From positions 1 to 52,836 of the forward strand of contig NZ_CALJEM010000021.1 in assembly GCF_938074695.1 (NCBI RefSeq): a stretch of DNA of 52,836 bases, read 5' to 3'. Numbering within the stretch: position 1 is the stretch's first letter; each line of letters starts with the position of its first letter. Positions 17,827-26,969 of the stretch are shown in pieces. Below the pieces are notes generated by a model. It did no database searches. It saw only the letters and a program-made list of their open reading frames with translations, and had not been told where the DNA came from. The translations under genes were made by a program, and so were the position numbers. The stretch comes from an uncultured Thermosynechococcus sp. (lineage in GTDB: Bacteria; Cyanobacteriota; Cyanobacteriia; Thermosynechococcales; Thermosynechococcaceae).

Positions 17827-19031
17827 GTACCGTTGCCGTGGTATTGGCAGCGATCGCCAGCGCTGCAATTGTTGCCCAAGCCCCTTGGGCAGCTATTTTA
17901 GTGGCTCGCCTAGGGGCAGGTTGGCGACGTCCTGCTCCCTTGACCCCCCAGCCCTCTCGCCCGGAGAACTTAGCTAAAGTCTCCATCATTGTCCCCACCC
18001 TCAATGAGGCACGGCGGTTGCAACCCTGCCTAGAGGGGCTAATGCGCCAAGGCTACGAGGTGCGGGAAATTCTGGTTGTGGATAGTCACTCCCAAGATGG
18101 CACAGCCGAGATCGTGCGGGCAGCCCAGGATCGAGAACCTCGCCTTCGTCTTGAATTTGATCCCCCCTTGCCCCCTAGTTGGGTAGGGCGACCCTGGGCA
18201 TTGCAGACGGGGTTTTGTCGCGCCCATCCGCAGAGTGAGTGGATTTTGGGGATTGATGCCGATACGCAACCGCAACCTGGCCTTGTGGCGAGTCTCCTGG
18301 AGACTGCCCAGCGGGAGGAATTGGATCTCATTTCCCTCTCACCCCGCTTTGTCCTCAAAACAGGGGGGGAATGGTGGCTGCAACCGGCGTTGCTTTTAAC
18401 ATTGATCTATCGTTTTGGTGCAGCTCGCAGCGTGGAAACTCAGCCGGAGCGGATCCTAGCCAATGGTCAGTGCCTGCTCATTCGGCGATCGCGCCTTGAG
18501 GCAATGGGGGGCTACCAAGTGGCTGCTTCCTCCTTTTGTGATGATGTGACATTGGTGCGGGCGGCAGCGGCGGCAGGTGCCCGGGTGGCTTTTCGCGATG
18601 GGTCAAAGGTGCTTAAGGTGCGAATGTATGAAGGGATAGCAGAAACCTGGCGAGAGTGGGGGCGATCGCTTGACCTCAAGGACGCCACCCCAGCGGCACA
18701 GGTTTGGGGCGATGTCTATTTTCTCTGGGCAGTGCAGGGACTCCCCTTGCCCCTCTTTGGTCTAGGGCTGATTGCCCTAGCAGTCACTTCTCCCACCCTC
18801 CCGCTAGAGATGGCAACATTCCTCAATGGCTTGCTGGTGCTAATTCGCTGGGGCATGACCCTAGCGATCGCCCCCGCCTACGATTGGCAAACAGGTCAAG
18901 GGCGCTGGCTCTTTTGGCTTTCCCCCCTTGCGGATCCTCTAGCGGCTCTGCGGATTACCCTCTCCTGTTGCCAGCGTCCTAAGCAGTGGCGGGGACGGAC
19001 CTATCCTGCCAAAACTCAACCTTTGGTTTAG
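17823..19031 (+). CDS. cruG: CruG-like glycosyltransferase, family 2
   Basis: Probably adds a sugar to the 2'-hydroxyl of monocyclic carotenoids such as myxol. It has 402 residues: an N-terminal membrane segment, a GT2 catalytic domain with [19 protein letters not shown], the DXD-type motif [11 protein letters not shown] and [11 protein letters not shown], and two or three C-terminal membrane segments. The TTG start at 17823 overlaps the minE stop and has AGGAGA just upstream. Coupling of a carotenoid enzyme to minE is unusual. CruF, the usual partner, is not in the window. Other membrane GT2 proteins remain possible, but the pattern is close to CruG as I remember it. Confidence 0.78.
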   Translation: MSTVAVVLAAIASAAIVAQAPWAAILVARLGAGWRRPAPLTPQPSRPENLAKVSIIVPTLNEARRLQPCLEGLMRQGYEVREILVVDSHSQDGTAEIVRAAQDREPRLRLEFDPPLPPSWVGRPWALQTGFCRAHPQSEWILGIDADTQPQPGLVASLLETAQREELDLISLSPRFVLKTGGEWWLQPALLLTLIYRFGAARSVETQPERILANGQCLLIRRSRLEAMGGYQVAASSFCDDVTLVRAAAAAGARVAFRDGSKVLKVRMYEGIAETWREWGRSLDLKDATPAAQVWGDVYFLWAVQGLPLPLFGLGLIALAVTSPTLPLEMATFLNGLLVLIRWGMTLAIAPAYDWQTGQGRWLFWLSPLADPLAALRITLSCCQRPKQWRGRTYPAKTQPLV

Positions 19032-19071
19032 ATAGAGATACTACAGCCTTTACTCAATCCTTGGTCTCAAC

Positions 19072-20295
19072 GTGAAAACGCCACTTTTAACGGCTGCCCA
19101 AGCAGCCCTGACATCCACCTTTGCGGAAATTGATGGCCGTGTCAAAGAAAATTTAGATCGGGTGCTTAGCGCCTTCCGTCGGCAGCGGCTGGGGGTGCAC
19201 CACTTTAGTAGCATGACCGGCTATGGCCACGGGGATCTGGGGCGCGAGGTGCTCGATTGCGTTTTTGCAGAGGTGATGGGGGCAGAGGCTGCCCTAGTGC
19301 GGGTGCAATTTGTCTCTGGTACCCACGCGATCGCCACGGCCCTCTTTGGCGTGCTTCGCCCCGGCGATGAATTGGTTTCCCTGACCGGTTCTCCCTACGA
19401 CACCCTAGAAGAGGTGATTGGCCTGCGGGGTCACGGCCAAGGCTCCCTCAAGGAGTTTGGCATTCACTATCGCGAGATTCCCCTCCTAAAGAATGGCGAA
19501 CCCGATTGGGGGGCGATCGCCACCTGTGTCGAGCCGCAGACTCGCATGGTGCTGATTCAACGCTCCTGTGGCTATACTTGGCGCCCCAGCCTTAGCCTTG
19601 AGGACATTGGCAAAATGGTCCAACTGATTAAGGGGCAGAACCCCAATGTGGTCTGTTTTGTGGATAATTGCTATGGCGAATTTGTCGAGACCCAAGAACC
19701 CCCCCATGTGGGCGCCGATTTAGTTGCAGGCTCCCTGATTAAAAATCCCGGCGGCACCATTGCCACGGCGGGGGGCTATTTAGCGGGACGCGCCGATCTC
19801 ATTGAGCAAGCCAGTTACCGGCTGACGGCACCGGGAATTGGCCATGCAGGGGGAGCCACGTTTGATCAACACCGTCTGCTCTTTCAAGGACTGTTCTTAG
19901 CGCCGCAGATGGTCGGCGAAGCCCTCAAGTGTGCCCATCTTTTAGCCTATGTTTTCGATCAATTGGGCTATCCTGTCAACCCCGCCCCCCTCGCCCGCCG
20001 CCGCGATGTCATTCAGGCCATTCAATTGGGCAGTCCAGAGAAGCTCATTGCCTTTTGCCGCACGTTGCAGCGCTACTCGCCGGTAGGCTCTTACTTAGAC
20101 CCAGTGCCCGCGCCAATGCCCGGCTATGCCGATAATCTGGTAATGGCTGGGGGCACATTTATTGATGGCAGTACGTCGGAACTGTCTGCCGATGGCCCCT
20201 TGCGTCCGCCCTATATTGTCTTTTGCCAGGGGGGGACTCACTGGACTCACATGGCCTTGATTTTAGAGGCTCTTTTAGAAGATCAGGCGTTTTGA
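19072..20295 (+). CDS. PLP-dependent methionine gamma-lyase family protein (aluminium-resistance family)
   Basis: Cys/Met metabolism type PLP enzyme. It has 407 residues and a GTG start. The fold-type I core shows VQFVSGTHAIATALFGVLRP, the aspartate loop CFVDNCYGEF and the likely PLP lysine K224 in SLIKNPGG, then GGYLAGR and GIGHAGGATFD. It matches the family named aluminium resistance or Met_gamma_lyase in databases; the true substrate in cyanobacteria is not known to me. It follows cruG by 40 bp. Its 3' end slightly overlaps the tail of the degraded glycosyltransferase on the other strand. Confidence 0.87.
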   Translation: MKTPLLTAAQAALTSTFAEIDGRVKENLDRVLSAFRRQRLGVHHFSSMTGYGHGDLGREVLDCVFAEVMGAEAALVRVQFVSGTHAIATALFGVLRPGDELVSLTGSPYDTLEEVIGLRGHGQGSLKEFGIHYREIPLLKNGEPDWGAIATCVEPQTRMVLIQRSCGYTWRPSLSLEDIGKMVQLIKGQNPNVVCFVDNCYGEFVETQEPPHVGADLVAGSLIKNPGGTIATAGGYLAGRADLIEQASYRLTAPGIGHAGGATFDQHRLLFQGLFLAPQMVGEALKCAHLLAYVFDQLGYPVNPAPLARRRDVIQAIQLGSPEKLIAFCRTLQRYSPVGSYLDPVPAPMPGYADNLVMAGGTFIDGSTSELSADGPLRPPYIVFCQGGTHWTHMALILEALLEDQAF

Positions 20296-21433
20296 GGCCA
20301 GCCATAGGCTTGGGCAACCACTTCCCCTTGGCACAAAATGCTCTGCTCAAAGGCTTCCTGCCCCGTGGGGCACGTCGCTTAAGTGGTCTGGGGTGGCTGT
20401 GCCCCCATCTGCTGGCGGTAGGGGGCATCTTCTAGAAGCGGGGTAATGGTGGCTGCCCAATCTTGGAGGTCGCGACTGTAAACCACGATCCCATCCTCCC
20501 CTGAAGCTTGCACAGAAGCTTGCACATATTTACGTCCGCCTCAAACCCAGAAATGACGACGGGTAACCCCGCTGCCCGTGTCTCCACCACCACATTGGGC
20601 CAGTTTCCAACTCTGAGGGAAAGGCAAACAGATCACTGCTGGCATAAATTGCCGCCAATGGTTCTTGATCCCCCTTCCCTGGGAGAGTGACGCGATCGCC
20701 CGAAAGTTTCTTGACAATTGCAGCCTGTTTAGGACATGGAACGCCTTCCCTGGGTTCACTAGCGCTTGAGCTGCCTGCGTCAACAGAAGCACATTTTTAC
20801 TGGCATCCACCCGACCGACAAAAAGAATGACCGGCACTGCTGGTAGGCAATACTCTTCCCGCAGCCATTGGAGATTGCGAAGGCGAGGATGAAAGCGATC
20901 GCGACCAATCCCCCGCTGAAACCACACCACCCGCTCAGGAGGCAAAAACCTGAGGAGCCAATCCGCGATCGCTCGCCCGCATAAGGTCTGCCAATTTGCG
21001 TTCGGCGCGGCAACCAAGCCACTGATCCCCTTGTTATTTCTCCAGCTATAGCCAGCGCCAAAAGTCTCGCCCCCAACTGCGGCCACTCATGGGCCAAAGA
21101 ATTTCCCGTGAATAGGTGCGGGTCAGCAACGGCAAATCAGTGTCAATAGTGCTGCAATGCGCAATGCAAGGGAGCCACGTCGGTCATGCCCGCCCCTTGG
21201 CACATCATTTCCAGTGAATGCGTGCTGAACTGCGGTGGTAGCAATTGGTAGCGAACATTGGCCGCCACCTCTAGGGTTTGCCGTTTTTCACCAAGGAAAT
21301 AAATTGTTAAGTCAACGCGGTCTGGGTAGTGGCTAGCGGCTTCCGCAAAGCGTTCCCACCATTTGACCTCTCGCCCAGCAGTGGGTTGCCGTTCAAGGCA
21401 AATAAAGACAGCAACAGATAGCGGCTGGGGCAA
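20283..21433 (-). pseudogene. degraded family 4 glycosyltransferase
   Basis: A once complete GT4 enzyme (sugar transfer from nucleotide sugars, probably to envelope glycans) broken by several frameshifts. Order on the minus strand: N-terminus MPQPLSVAVFICLERQPTAG at 21433, DLPLLTRTYSREIL near 21110, RFLPPERVVWFQRGIGRDRF, then FVGRVDASKNVLLLTQAAQA near 20790. YASSDLFAFPSELETG, VVVETRAAGLPVVISGFE and EDGIVVYSRDLQDWA then follow in changing frames, with a final open segment ending WPQNA near 20283. At least four frame changes and one TAA are needed. A 12-bp tandem duplication (20503-20526) lies in the C-terminal part. The repeat copy at 21449 sits right behind its start, so loss of the promoter may have begun the decay. 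Confidence 0.87.
20503..20526. repeat. 12-bp tandem duplication inside the glycosyltransferase relic
   Basis: GAAGCTTGCACA occurs twice head to tail. On the coding (minus) strand it doubles VQAS to give VQASVQAS, without shifting the frame, in the stretch before EDGIVVYS. Confidence 0.9.
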
Positions 21434-21448
21434 ACCAAACTCGTAAAG

Positions 21449-21803
21449 GCTCCGCTGATAAGCGGCTTCCCAATCCTGTTACCAGAGAGGGAGGCGGCAT
21501 TCTCGCCTACTGCCGGGAACTTTTGCCTTTGCAGCAACCCAGGTCATTTCTGCCTGGGGGTTTTGGGTTGAAGTGGTTCATGCCAACTTCTCGCCTGTTC
21601 CCTACGTTTATAAATCGGGTAATGTCAGGACTTACAGGTTCAGTTGTACCTTGCCAAGCAGGCCTTATATCTGCCCGGATCCCCAGAAGTCTTTCCGGCG
21701 GGCAATAGTGCCATACTTGGCTAGAAAAACCATATCATATTCGCCGCTAACTAGGGAATGACGCTTCCCCTTCATTCGTAGGATGCGCGGCGGCATTGCT
21801 CAA
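21449..21803 (+). repeat. dispersed hairpin repeat, copy 1 (about 355 bp)
   Basis: Near-identical to 40005-40378 (inverted) and, with an internal deletion, to 42997-43179. The left end has a perfect hairpin CCGCTGATAAGCGG. Near the right end, GAATGA and TCATTC can form a stem, then ATGC/GCAT, and the last shared bases are GCTCAA. Subterminal hairpins plus a TCAA right end recall IS200/IS605-type elements, such as the TCAA right cleavage site of IS608, and their palindrome-associated derivatives. No transposase is inside. The class is inference; the repeat itself is read directly. Confidence 0.85.
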
Positions 21804-21826
21804 GCTTGCATTCTGATAAATTTAAA

Positions 21827-21902
21827 AATAAAGATTACCTAAAATTTTTAATAAATAAACTAAAATTTTTAATAAATAAAAATAAATAAAGATTACCTAA
21901 AA
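21827..21902. repeat. AT-rich nested direct repeats
   Basis: CTAAAATTTTTAATAAATAAA occurs as two exact tandem 21-bp units (21839-21859 and 21860-21880). They are flanked by two copies of AATAAAGATTACCTAAAA (21827-21844 and 21885-21902). The stretch is nearly pure A/T, in sharp contrast to the GC-rich surroundings. It lies between repeat copy 1 and the TM2 gene. Confidence 0.92.
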
Positions 21903-21935
21903 AATATCCCATTGTAGGGTCATTTGCCGCTGTCA

Positions 21936-22235
21936 ATGATGAGCTACCGTCATCGTGCGATCGCTATCCTTTTAGCCTTGGCCGGTATCTTTCTCCCCGG
22001 TCTCCATAAGTTTTATTTGCGTCAACCTCTGTGGGGTGGCGTTTATCTCCTGCTGGGGCTACTCTTTTCAACGGTGCCCTATGGTTCTCTGGGTAGTATT
22101 GCTCGCATTGCCTGTGTAATTGAGGCAGTATGGTATTTGTTCCAGGGAGCCGATGCCTTTGATGGCACTTTTAACCCTGAGATTAGTGCCGTTGTTCCGA
22201 AGCTCTCCGCGTCTCCTTTTGAAGAATCAACCTAA
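21936..22235 (+). CDS. TM2-domain membrane protein
   Basis: Small membrane protein of about 99 residues. Two or three hydrophobic segments surround the TM2 pattern (GLHKFYLRQPLWGGVYLLLG), a family of unknown biochemical role. Start at ATG 21936 or the adjacent 21939; an in-frame TTG upstream lacks support. No clear ribosome site. The stop codon overlaps that of the next gene by 4 bp, tail to tail. Confidence 0.75.
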   Translation: MMSYRHRAIAILLALAGIFLPGLHKFYLRQPLWGGVYLLLGLLFSTVPYGSLGSIARIACVIEAVWYLFQGADAFDGTFNPEISAVVPKLSASPFEEST

Positions 22236-22675
22236 TACCGCCAATAGCGACGACCTTGCCAGAAAATCCCCACGGCTGTGCCAATCAAGAACACATCGGT
22301 CAAGGGAAAAAAGAGGGGTTGTAGTCCCAAAGTGCCGCCAAAAAAGCTGAAGAATACACTGCCCATTAGGACGCACAGAAATAACGCCCAGAGGGTACCG
22401 CTGGAGATAGGCGCTGGGTTAAACCACACCTCCAGACAAATTACTGCCACCATACCCAGGCCAATACTCAGACCAAGGCGGACTAATAAAACCAAGGGAG
22501 ACCGAAGCAGGAGGATTAGTGCCTCGCGCACTGCCGTAATGGTGGCGGCAATATAGTAAAGACCAGTATCAAATAGCGCTGCAATCAAGGCAATCAACAG
22601 ACCTGTGGGCACCAGCGATCGCCAAGGCAGTGCCTTAAACTGTTGCCAAGGATTAGACACAAGCAACACTCGCAT
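22232..22675 (-). CDS. conserved membrane protein, unknown family
   Basis: I do not recognise a named family. It has 147 residues with four or so hydrophobic stretches (LVPTGLLIALIAALFDTGLY, then LVLLVRLGLSIGLGMVAVIC, WALFLCVLMGSVFFSFFGG and FFPLTDVFLIGTAVGIF), and a basic aromatic C-terminus (WQGRRYWRY). It is probably an inner-membrane protein. It may be transcribed with the DUF760 gene upstream (24-bp gap, same strand). Confidence 0.7.
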   Translation of the reverse strand: MRVLLVSNPWQQFKALPWRSLVPTGLLIALIAALFDTGLYYIAATITAVREALILLLRSPLVLLVRLGLSIGLGMVAVICLEVWFNPAPISSGTLWALFLCVLMGSVFFSFFGGTLGLQPLFFPLTDVFLIGTAVGIFWQGRRYWRY

Positions 22676-22699
22676 TAAATTAATTTATCTTGGCAGAAC

Positions 22700-23032
22700 T
22701 TAGGGAGTGGGTAGATCGCCAAGGCTCATTTCCAGTTCCATGCGCTGTTCCATCTGGCGCAGGAAATATCCCGTCATCATTGCTGAGGCCAATAACCCCG
22801 CAAGATTGTCGCGATCGGTAGCAATTTGCACATTAAACTCCTCCGAGGGAAGGCCCCCCACGAGACCTTGGACATTTTGGCTGATAATTTGGCGAATTTC
22901 TGGACTGACGGAACGGGCAATGCGGCTTAAAACTTCTGGCGATTGACTTTGCAGGTACTTTAGGAGCAGATTGGGCTGTCCATCATCTGTAGAAGACTGG
23001 TAGAAATTAGCGTTTCCGGGATCAAAAACCAT
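22700..23032 (-). CDS. DUF760-family protein
   Basis: Soluble 110-residue protein of the cyanobacteria/plastid family DUF760. The pattern is typical: LLLKYLQSQSPEVLSRIARS, then ISQNVQGLVGGLP and DRDNLAGLLASAMMTGYFLR. Function is not established. It is divergent from the 23171 gene across a 138-bp promoter gap. Confidence 0.85.
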   Translation of the reverse strand: MVFDPGNANFYQSSTDDGQPNLLLKYLQSQSPEVLSRIARSVSPEIRQIISQNVQGLVGGLPSEEFNVQIATDRDNLAGLLASAMMTGYFLRQMEQRMELEMSLGDLPTP

Positions 23033-23170
23033 AGGCAGTGCTCGTTAGGTATGTTAACTATATGTTACCAAAACAAAATGCGCTACTAAAACCAAGGCAA
23101 CTGTGCTGCCTGCTCTAACTGTAGAATAGACCTTAGCACTCGGTGAGACTGAATACCCAAGGATTCCTGC

Positions 23171-23545
23171 ATGACCGCCCTCGATCAGCTTCAGCCTGCC
23201 AACCCCCGCGAAGTGAATATCTTTGCCCCCTATATGCGTGCTGAGAAACGTCCTCTGCTGCCCTTGGGCATTGCCCTCTACCGTTTGGGGAAGTTGGAGG
23301 GACAACGGGGGATTGAAGGCGGTAACAATGTTGATTTTGTTGCCACATGGACAATTGCCAATTTGCCGGCGGATTTATCCCGCTGTACGGTAACCTTTGA
23401 TAACTCTCCTGATCTACAGTACGAAATGTCGATCACTACATTTGAACTCGTGGACTATCTCATTGACGTGATCATTAACTACAAAAAGCATCGTATTGCT
23501 GATTTTTCTAAACCGTTTTATCGTAAGCTGTTACGGCTGGAGTAA
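23171..23545 (+). CDS. conserved cyanobacterial protein, probably EbsA-like (type IV pilus/biofilm)
   Basis: Soluble protein of 124 residues with no signal peptide. The pattern (QLQPANPREVNIFAPYMRAE, then LEGQRGIEGGNNVDFVATW, SRCTVTFDN and FSKPFYRKLLRLE) matches my memory of the family annotated as EbsA, which associates with the type IV pilus assembly and biofilm control in Synechococcus. This recall is not certain. No pilus gene lies next to it. It is followed 45 bp later by the DRTGG-domain gene. Confidence 0.6.
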   Translation: MTALDQLQPANPREVNIFAPYMRAEKRPLLPLGIALYRLGKLEGQRGIEGGNNVDFVATWTIANLPADLSRCTVTFDNSPDLQYEMSITTFELVDYLIDVIINYKKHRIADFSKPFYRKLLRLE

Positions 23546-23590
23546 CACTCGCGTGTTTAGGGCTGGGGTCATGGGAGGAGTAACTCAACG

Positions 23591-24658
23591 GTGGCAAAGC
23601 ATTTATTGATTGGTTCAATGGTGCCCTATAGCGGCAAGTCTGCAACGGTTTTAGGTTTGGCCAAGCTCTGTCGCGATCGCCACCTCCGCATTGCCTACGG
23701 CAAGCCCTTAGGTACATACCAGCCCGCCGCCGACAGCGAAGAAACCGAAGCCGACGTCAGTTTTATCCAGGAAACCCTCAATCTCGAGAATGTGCGACCC
23801 ACATTGCTCACTCTCACTCCAGAAGCCATCAAGGCAAGGCTCACAGGCACAGATCAGCAGGATTATCGCCAAGCCCTAGCAGCCTATCACCATATCAACC
23901 GCGAAGACTTGGTGCTCCTCGAAGGGCCAGCCACATTAGCAGAGGGGAGGCTGTTTGATTTGGGGTTAGCCCAGATGGCAGCGGTGTTGGATGCACCGAT
24001 TTTAATGGTAGTGCGCTATGAGTCCCCCTTGGTGGTGGAATCGCTACTCCTAGCCAAGTCGGAATTGAGCGATCGCCTGCTGGGGGTCATCATCAACGAT
24101 ATTCCCCAACCCGAGACTCAACCTTTATCCGCCGTTCGCCAATATCTGGAGGCACACCAAATTCCAGTTTTTGGCATGTTGCCCCGCAGTCAGTTGCTGC
24201 GCAGTGTCAGTGTCAAGGAATTAGTACGCCAGTTAAATGCCGAAGTTCTGTGCCGTCCCGATCGCTTGGATTTGCTGGTGGAAGAACTCACCATTGGAGC
24301 CATGAATGTCAGTGCCGCCCTGAAGTATTTCCGTAAAGCAAACAATATGGCGGTGATTACGGGGGGCGATCGCACCGATATTCAGTGGGCGGCTCTGGAG
24401 ACCTCTACCCATTGCCTGATTCTCACGGGGCATTTGCCCCCTTCCCCGGCTATTCTTGCCCGCGCCGAGGAGTTAGAAATTCCGGTCCTCTCGGTGGACT
24501 TAGACACCCTGACCGCTGTGGAAATTGTGGATCGGGCTTTCGGGCAGGTGCGGCTCCATGAAGTCGCCAAGGTCAAATGTGTCGAGCAACTGATGCAGGA
24601 GCACGTGGATGGCGATCGCTTGCTGGCTCAGTTGGGACTCTTGACCGTTGAAGCCTAG
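23591..24658 (+). CDS. BioD/Pta-like P-loop and DRTGG domain protein
   Basis: It has 355 residues and a GTG start. The N-terminal part is a dethiobiotin-synthetase-like P-loop domain (GSMVPYSGKSATVLGLAKLC near residues 8-27, with DLVLLEGPATLAEG). The C-terminal part (about 210-325) is a DRTGG regulatory domain. This is the layout of the N-terminal half of some phosphotransacetylases, without the catalytic Pta domain. Such free-standing proteins probably sense a nucleotide or metabolite; the role is unknown. Its stop overlaps the following minus-strand gene by 4 bp. Confidence 0.82.
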   Translation: MAKHLLIGSMVPYSGKSATVLGLAKLCRDRHLRIAYGKPLGTYQPAADSEETEADVSFIQETLNLENVRPTLLTLTPEAIKARLTGTDQQDYRQALAAYHHINREDLVLLEGPATLAEGRLFDLGLAQMAAVLDAPILMVVRYESPLVVESLLLAKSELSDRLLGVIINDIPQPETQPLSAVRQYLEAHQIPVFGMLPRSQLLRSVSVKELVRQLNAEVLCRPDRLDLLVEELTIGAMNVSAALKYFRKANNMAVITGGDRTDIQWAALETSTHCLILTGHLPPSPAILARAEELEIPVLSVDLDTLTAVEIVDRAFGQVRLHEVAKVKCVEQLMQEHVDGDRLLAQLGLLTVEA

Positions 24659-25722
24659 CGTTTAGTACTCAAGGCAAAAATCAGTACTTGGGTCGGCGTT
24701 TTGCCATCAAAGTTGTTATCGCCGATGAGATAGAGCGATCGCGCCCCATCCGCCAAAGGAGGACCAAAACTCATCCCCTCCAAGTTAGTGAGGGGAATCC
24801 CCAGGGTGTTCAAATCTAGGACTAAGCGTTTTTGCACAGGGCGGATGGCGCGTAAATCAACTGGTAAGGTGGCCATGCCCAAGGTATCCGTTGCCCCGCC
24901 AAGGGAAACCTCAAAGAGCTTAATGCCATACCCCTCCCTTGGGCTATAGCTGCGCTCTAGGCTCAGAAAATGGCCGCCGTTATCGAGGGCGAGCAGCTCC
25001 ACAAGGCCATTAAACATGGCTCCTGCGTTCTCTAGGGGATAGAGATGCTCCGCCAACAACACAGGGGCAACCTCCCCCCGCAGGTAGTGGAGCAGACGAC
25101 AGTAAAGGGGGATATTGGGGCGGACATCCTGGGCAAGGGCAGATTCCACGCCCACAAATAGGCGATCGCCCGCCGGGGAAAGCGTCAGAGCCTCAAAACC
25201 AAGATTATTGCGAATGCCCTGCTGCCCCTCAGGGAGATAGTACTGGGGAAGGGGTAGAGCTTCAATGGTTCGCCCATTCTCGCGCTCAAAGGTCTTAATC
25301 CAAGGGGGACTAGCTGTGGCTGTTACCCCTTCACTGCTAATTACAAGGTGTCCCTCCGGCGTTAGGGCAATCCCCTCAGGGTCAGCAGTGTTGGCGGGAT
25401 ACCCCTCCCCATTGGGCTGCCGAAGAAAAGTCACGCCCTTGGGGACAATGGTTTCGGGCGTGATTTCGAGGGTGTAAAACCGAGGCTGCTGGCGATCGTC
25501 ACTAATGGCATAGAAGTGCCGTTGGCGCGGATCGTACGTCAAACCCGACAGCCCCCCCACCTCCGTACCCTGCCACTGACTGCCAACGGGCAGTTGGACT
25601 TCGCCGCGAAATTCCACCCCCACATTCAGAAATAGGCGCTCCTCAGCTCGCACTTCGGGCAGGGTACATCCCCACAGTAAACCAAGGAGAAGTATTCCCG
25701 TCAGGAAGCGTGGCCAGTGCAT
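24655..25722 (-). CDS. phytase-like esterase/beta-propeller secreted protein
   Basis: Family named esterase-like activity of phytase (PF13449 type). It has 355 residues with a signal peptide and possible lipobox (LLGLLWGC, Cys 19). Repeated propeller-like motifs are visible: GGLSGLTYDPRQRHFYAISD, DPEGIALTPEGHLVISSEG, GFEALTLSPAGDRLFVGVES and NLEGMSFGPPLADGARSLYL. The catalytic activity is not proved for the family. It is 9 bp downstream of the Tic22-like gene on the same strand, so probably co-transcribed. Confidence 0.83.
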   Translation of the reverse strand: MHWPRFLTGILLLGLLWGCTLPEVRAEERLFLNVGVEFRGEVQLPVGSQWQGTEVGGLSGLTYDPRQRHFYAISDDRQQPRFYTLEITPETIVPKGVTFLRQPNGEGYPANTADPEGIALTPEGHLVISSEGVTATASPPWIKTFERENGRTIEALPLPQYYLPEGQQGIRNNLGFEALTLSPAGDRLFVGVESALAQDVRPNIPLYCRLLHYLRGEVAPVLLAEHLYPLENAGAMFNGLVELLALDNGGHFLSLERSYSPREGYGIKLFEVSLGGATDTLGMATLPVDLRAIRPVQKRLVLDLNTLGIPLTNLEGMSFGPPLADGARSLYLIGDNNFDGKTPTQVLIFALSTKR

Positions 25723-25731
25723 GGGGGTATC

Positions 25732-26646
25732 TTAGCGCTTGCGATTGGTGCCTTGATTGCTCCCTGTACCCCCCCCTTGTTGATTTGGGCGTTGGGGAGC
25801 AGCGGGTTGATTGGCCGGACTAGGTCGCTGGGCATTGTTGCCACCGCTTTGTTGCAGCGCGAACTGAATGGCCTCAGGGGTTTGGACTAGTTGAATTTGA
25901 CCCGCCACAGGATCGTTGGTGCTCAACATGGTTGTCACCAGATTATCCAGCATAACAACGCGAATACCGGTGTCTTTAGCGAGTTCAGGACGCTGTTGGC
26001 GGGCTTGATCCACCTCCCGTTGAAGTTGCGCCTTGTCAAAGTAAAAAGGAATAAACCGCTGGGTTCGAGTTTGGCCGTTTTCGCGCATTTGTGCTTCTAT
26101 GGCGATGGGGTTGCCTGTTTTGCTATCCGCCAGGAAGAACAGGGGGGTGCCGCCCATGAAAGGTTGACCATCTTTGGTTAGAATTTTGCCATCCCGTTCT
26201 ACGAGATCGCCACTTTGCTTGAGTAGGTTCACGGCTGCTTCCAGCTGCGGTTTTGAGGGGACAATGTCCACACCGATGGCAGGATTTTTCTGACTTTCGA
26301 GGGCAATTTTCACGGCACCACTGAGGGCGGCGGCGGAGACCCGAGCGACGCGACCCACCTCCGGCTGCTGCGTTTTAATCCCGTTCAGTGCAGTTTGAGC
26401 ATCCTGCTGATTGACAAAGAAGGTAAAGACCTGAATTTTCTTGTTGCGATCTTTAGGGTTGGGTATCTCAACGGTCAGCGGTTCCCCTTTATCATTGGTG
26501 ATCATAAAAATGGGTACATTGCTGAGAATCCGCAGCACTTGTTCTTCGGGCAAGGCGGTGGCAATATCATGGCGACTGAGGGCGGGTGCTAGCCACAGGC
26601 TACTCACTAACCCTGCCAAAACACCCAAGTGTGCCAATCGTTTCAT
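25732..26646 (-). CDS. Tic22-like periplasmic protein
   Basis: Cyanobacterial homologue of the chloroplast import factor Tic22, thought to act as a periplasmic or lumenal chaperone for outer-membrane biogenesis. It has 304 residues: signal peptide, then duplicated Tic22 modules with LSNVPIFMITNDKGEPL, QVFTFFVNQQDAQTAL, VPSKPQLEAA and GTPLFFLADSKTGNP. The tail is Gln/Pro/Gly-rich and basic (QRPSPANQPAAPQRP), longer than in plant Tic22 and probably disordered. Confidence 0.88.
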   Translation of the reverse strand: MKRLAHLGVLAGLVSSLWLAPALSRHDIATALPEEQVLRILSNVPIFMITNDKGEPLTVEIPNPKDRNKKIQVFTFFVNQQDAQTALNGIKTQQPEVGRVARVSAAALSGAVKIALESQKNPAIGVDIVPSKPQLEAAVNLLKQSGDLVERDGKILTKDGQPFMGGTPLFFLADSKTGNPIAIEAQMRENGQTRTQRFIPFYFDKAQLQREVDQARQQRPELAKDTGIRVVMLDNLVTTMLSTNDPVAGQIQLVQTPEAIQFALQQSGGNNAQRPSPANQPAAPQRPNQQGGGTGSNQGTNRKR

Positions 26647-26969
26647 ATAGTCTCCTAAATGAATGCTCTATTGCAGTAGGTGAACTCTCCAAAGTTAGTC
26701 CCTTGATTGTGGAGAGGGGTGGCGATCGCAATTTATTACCTAACTCACACCAAAACTTATGCACCACGTGCAGCCCTTTTCTTAAGTATGGAATGCATAA
26801 GGGAGATGGGATCTTTTTCCATACTGGCTTTCACGGTTTTAAGTGTGTGCCATTCTTGGGAAAAAGGCTGCAAATGAGTATTCTACACATAAAGTACTTC
26901 CTTTGCTTTCCCAGCCTAAGCCAATTTGACGCAATGTACGAGGGGCAAGTTTCCATACCCTTCCAGGAA
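26647..26969. other. 323-bp gap upstream of the Tic22-like gene
   Basis: No gene, RNA or strong hairpin seen. It holds the presumed promoter of the Tic22-like gene (reading left) and a HIP1 site near 26722. The right edge meets the corA remnant. Confidence 0.5.
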
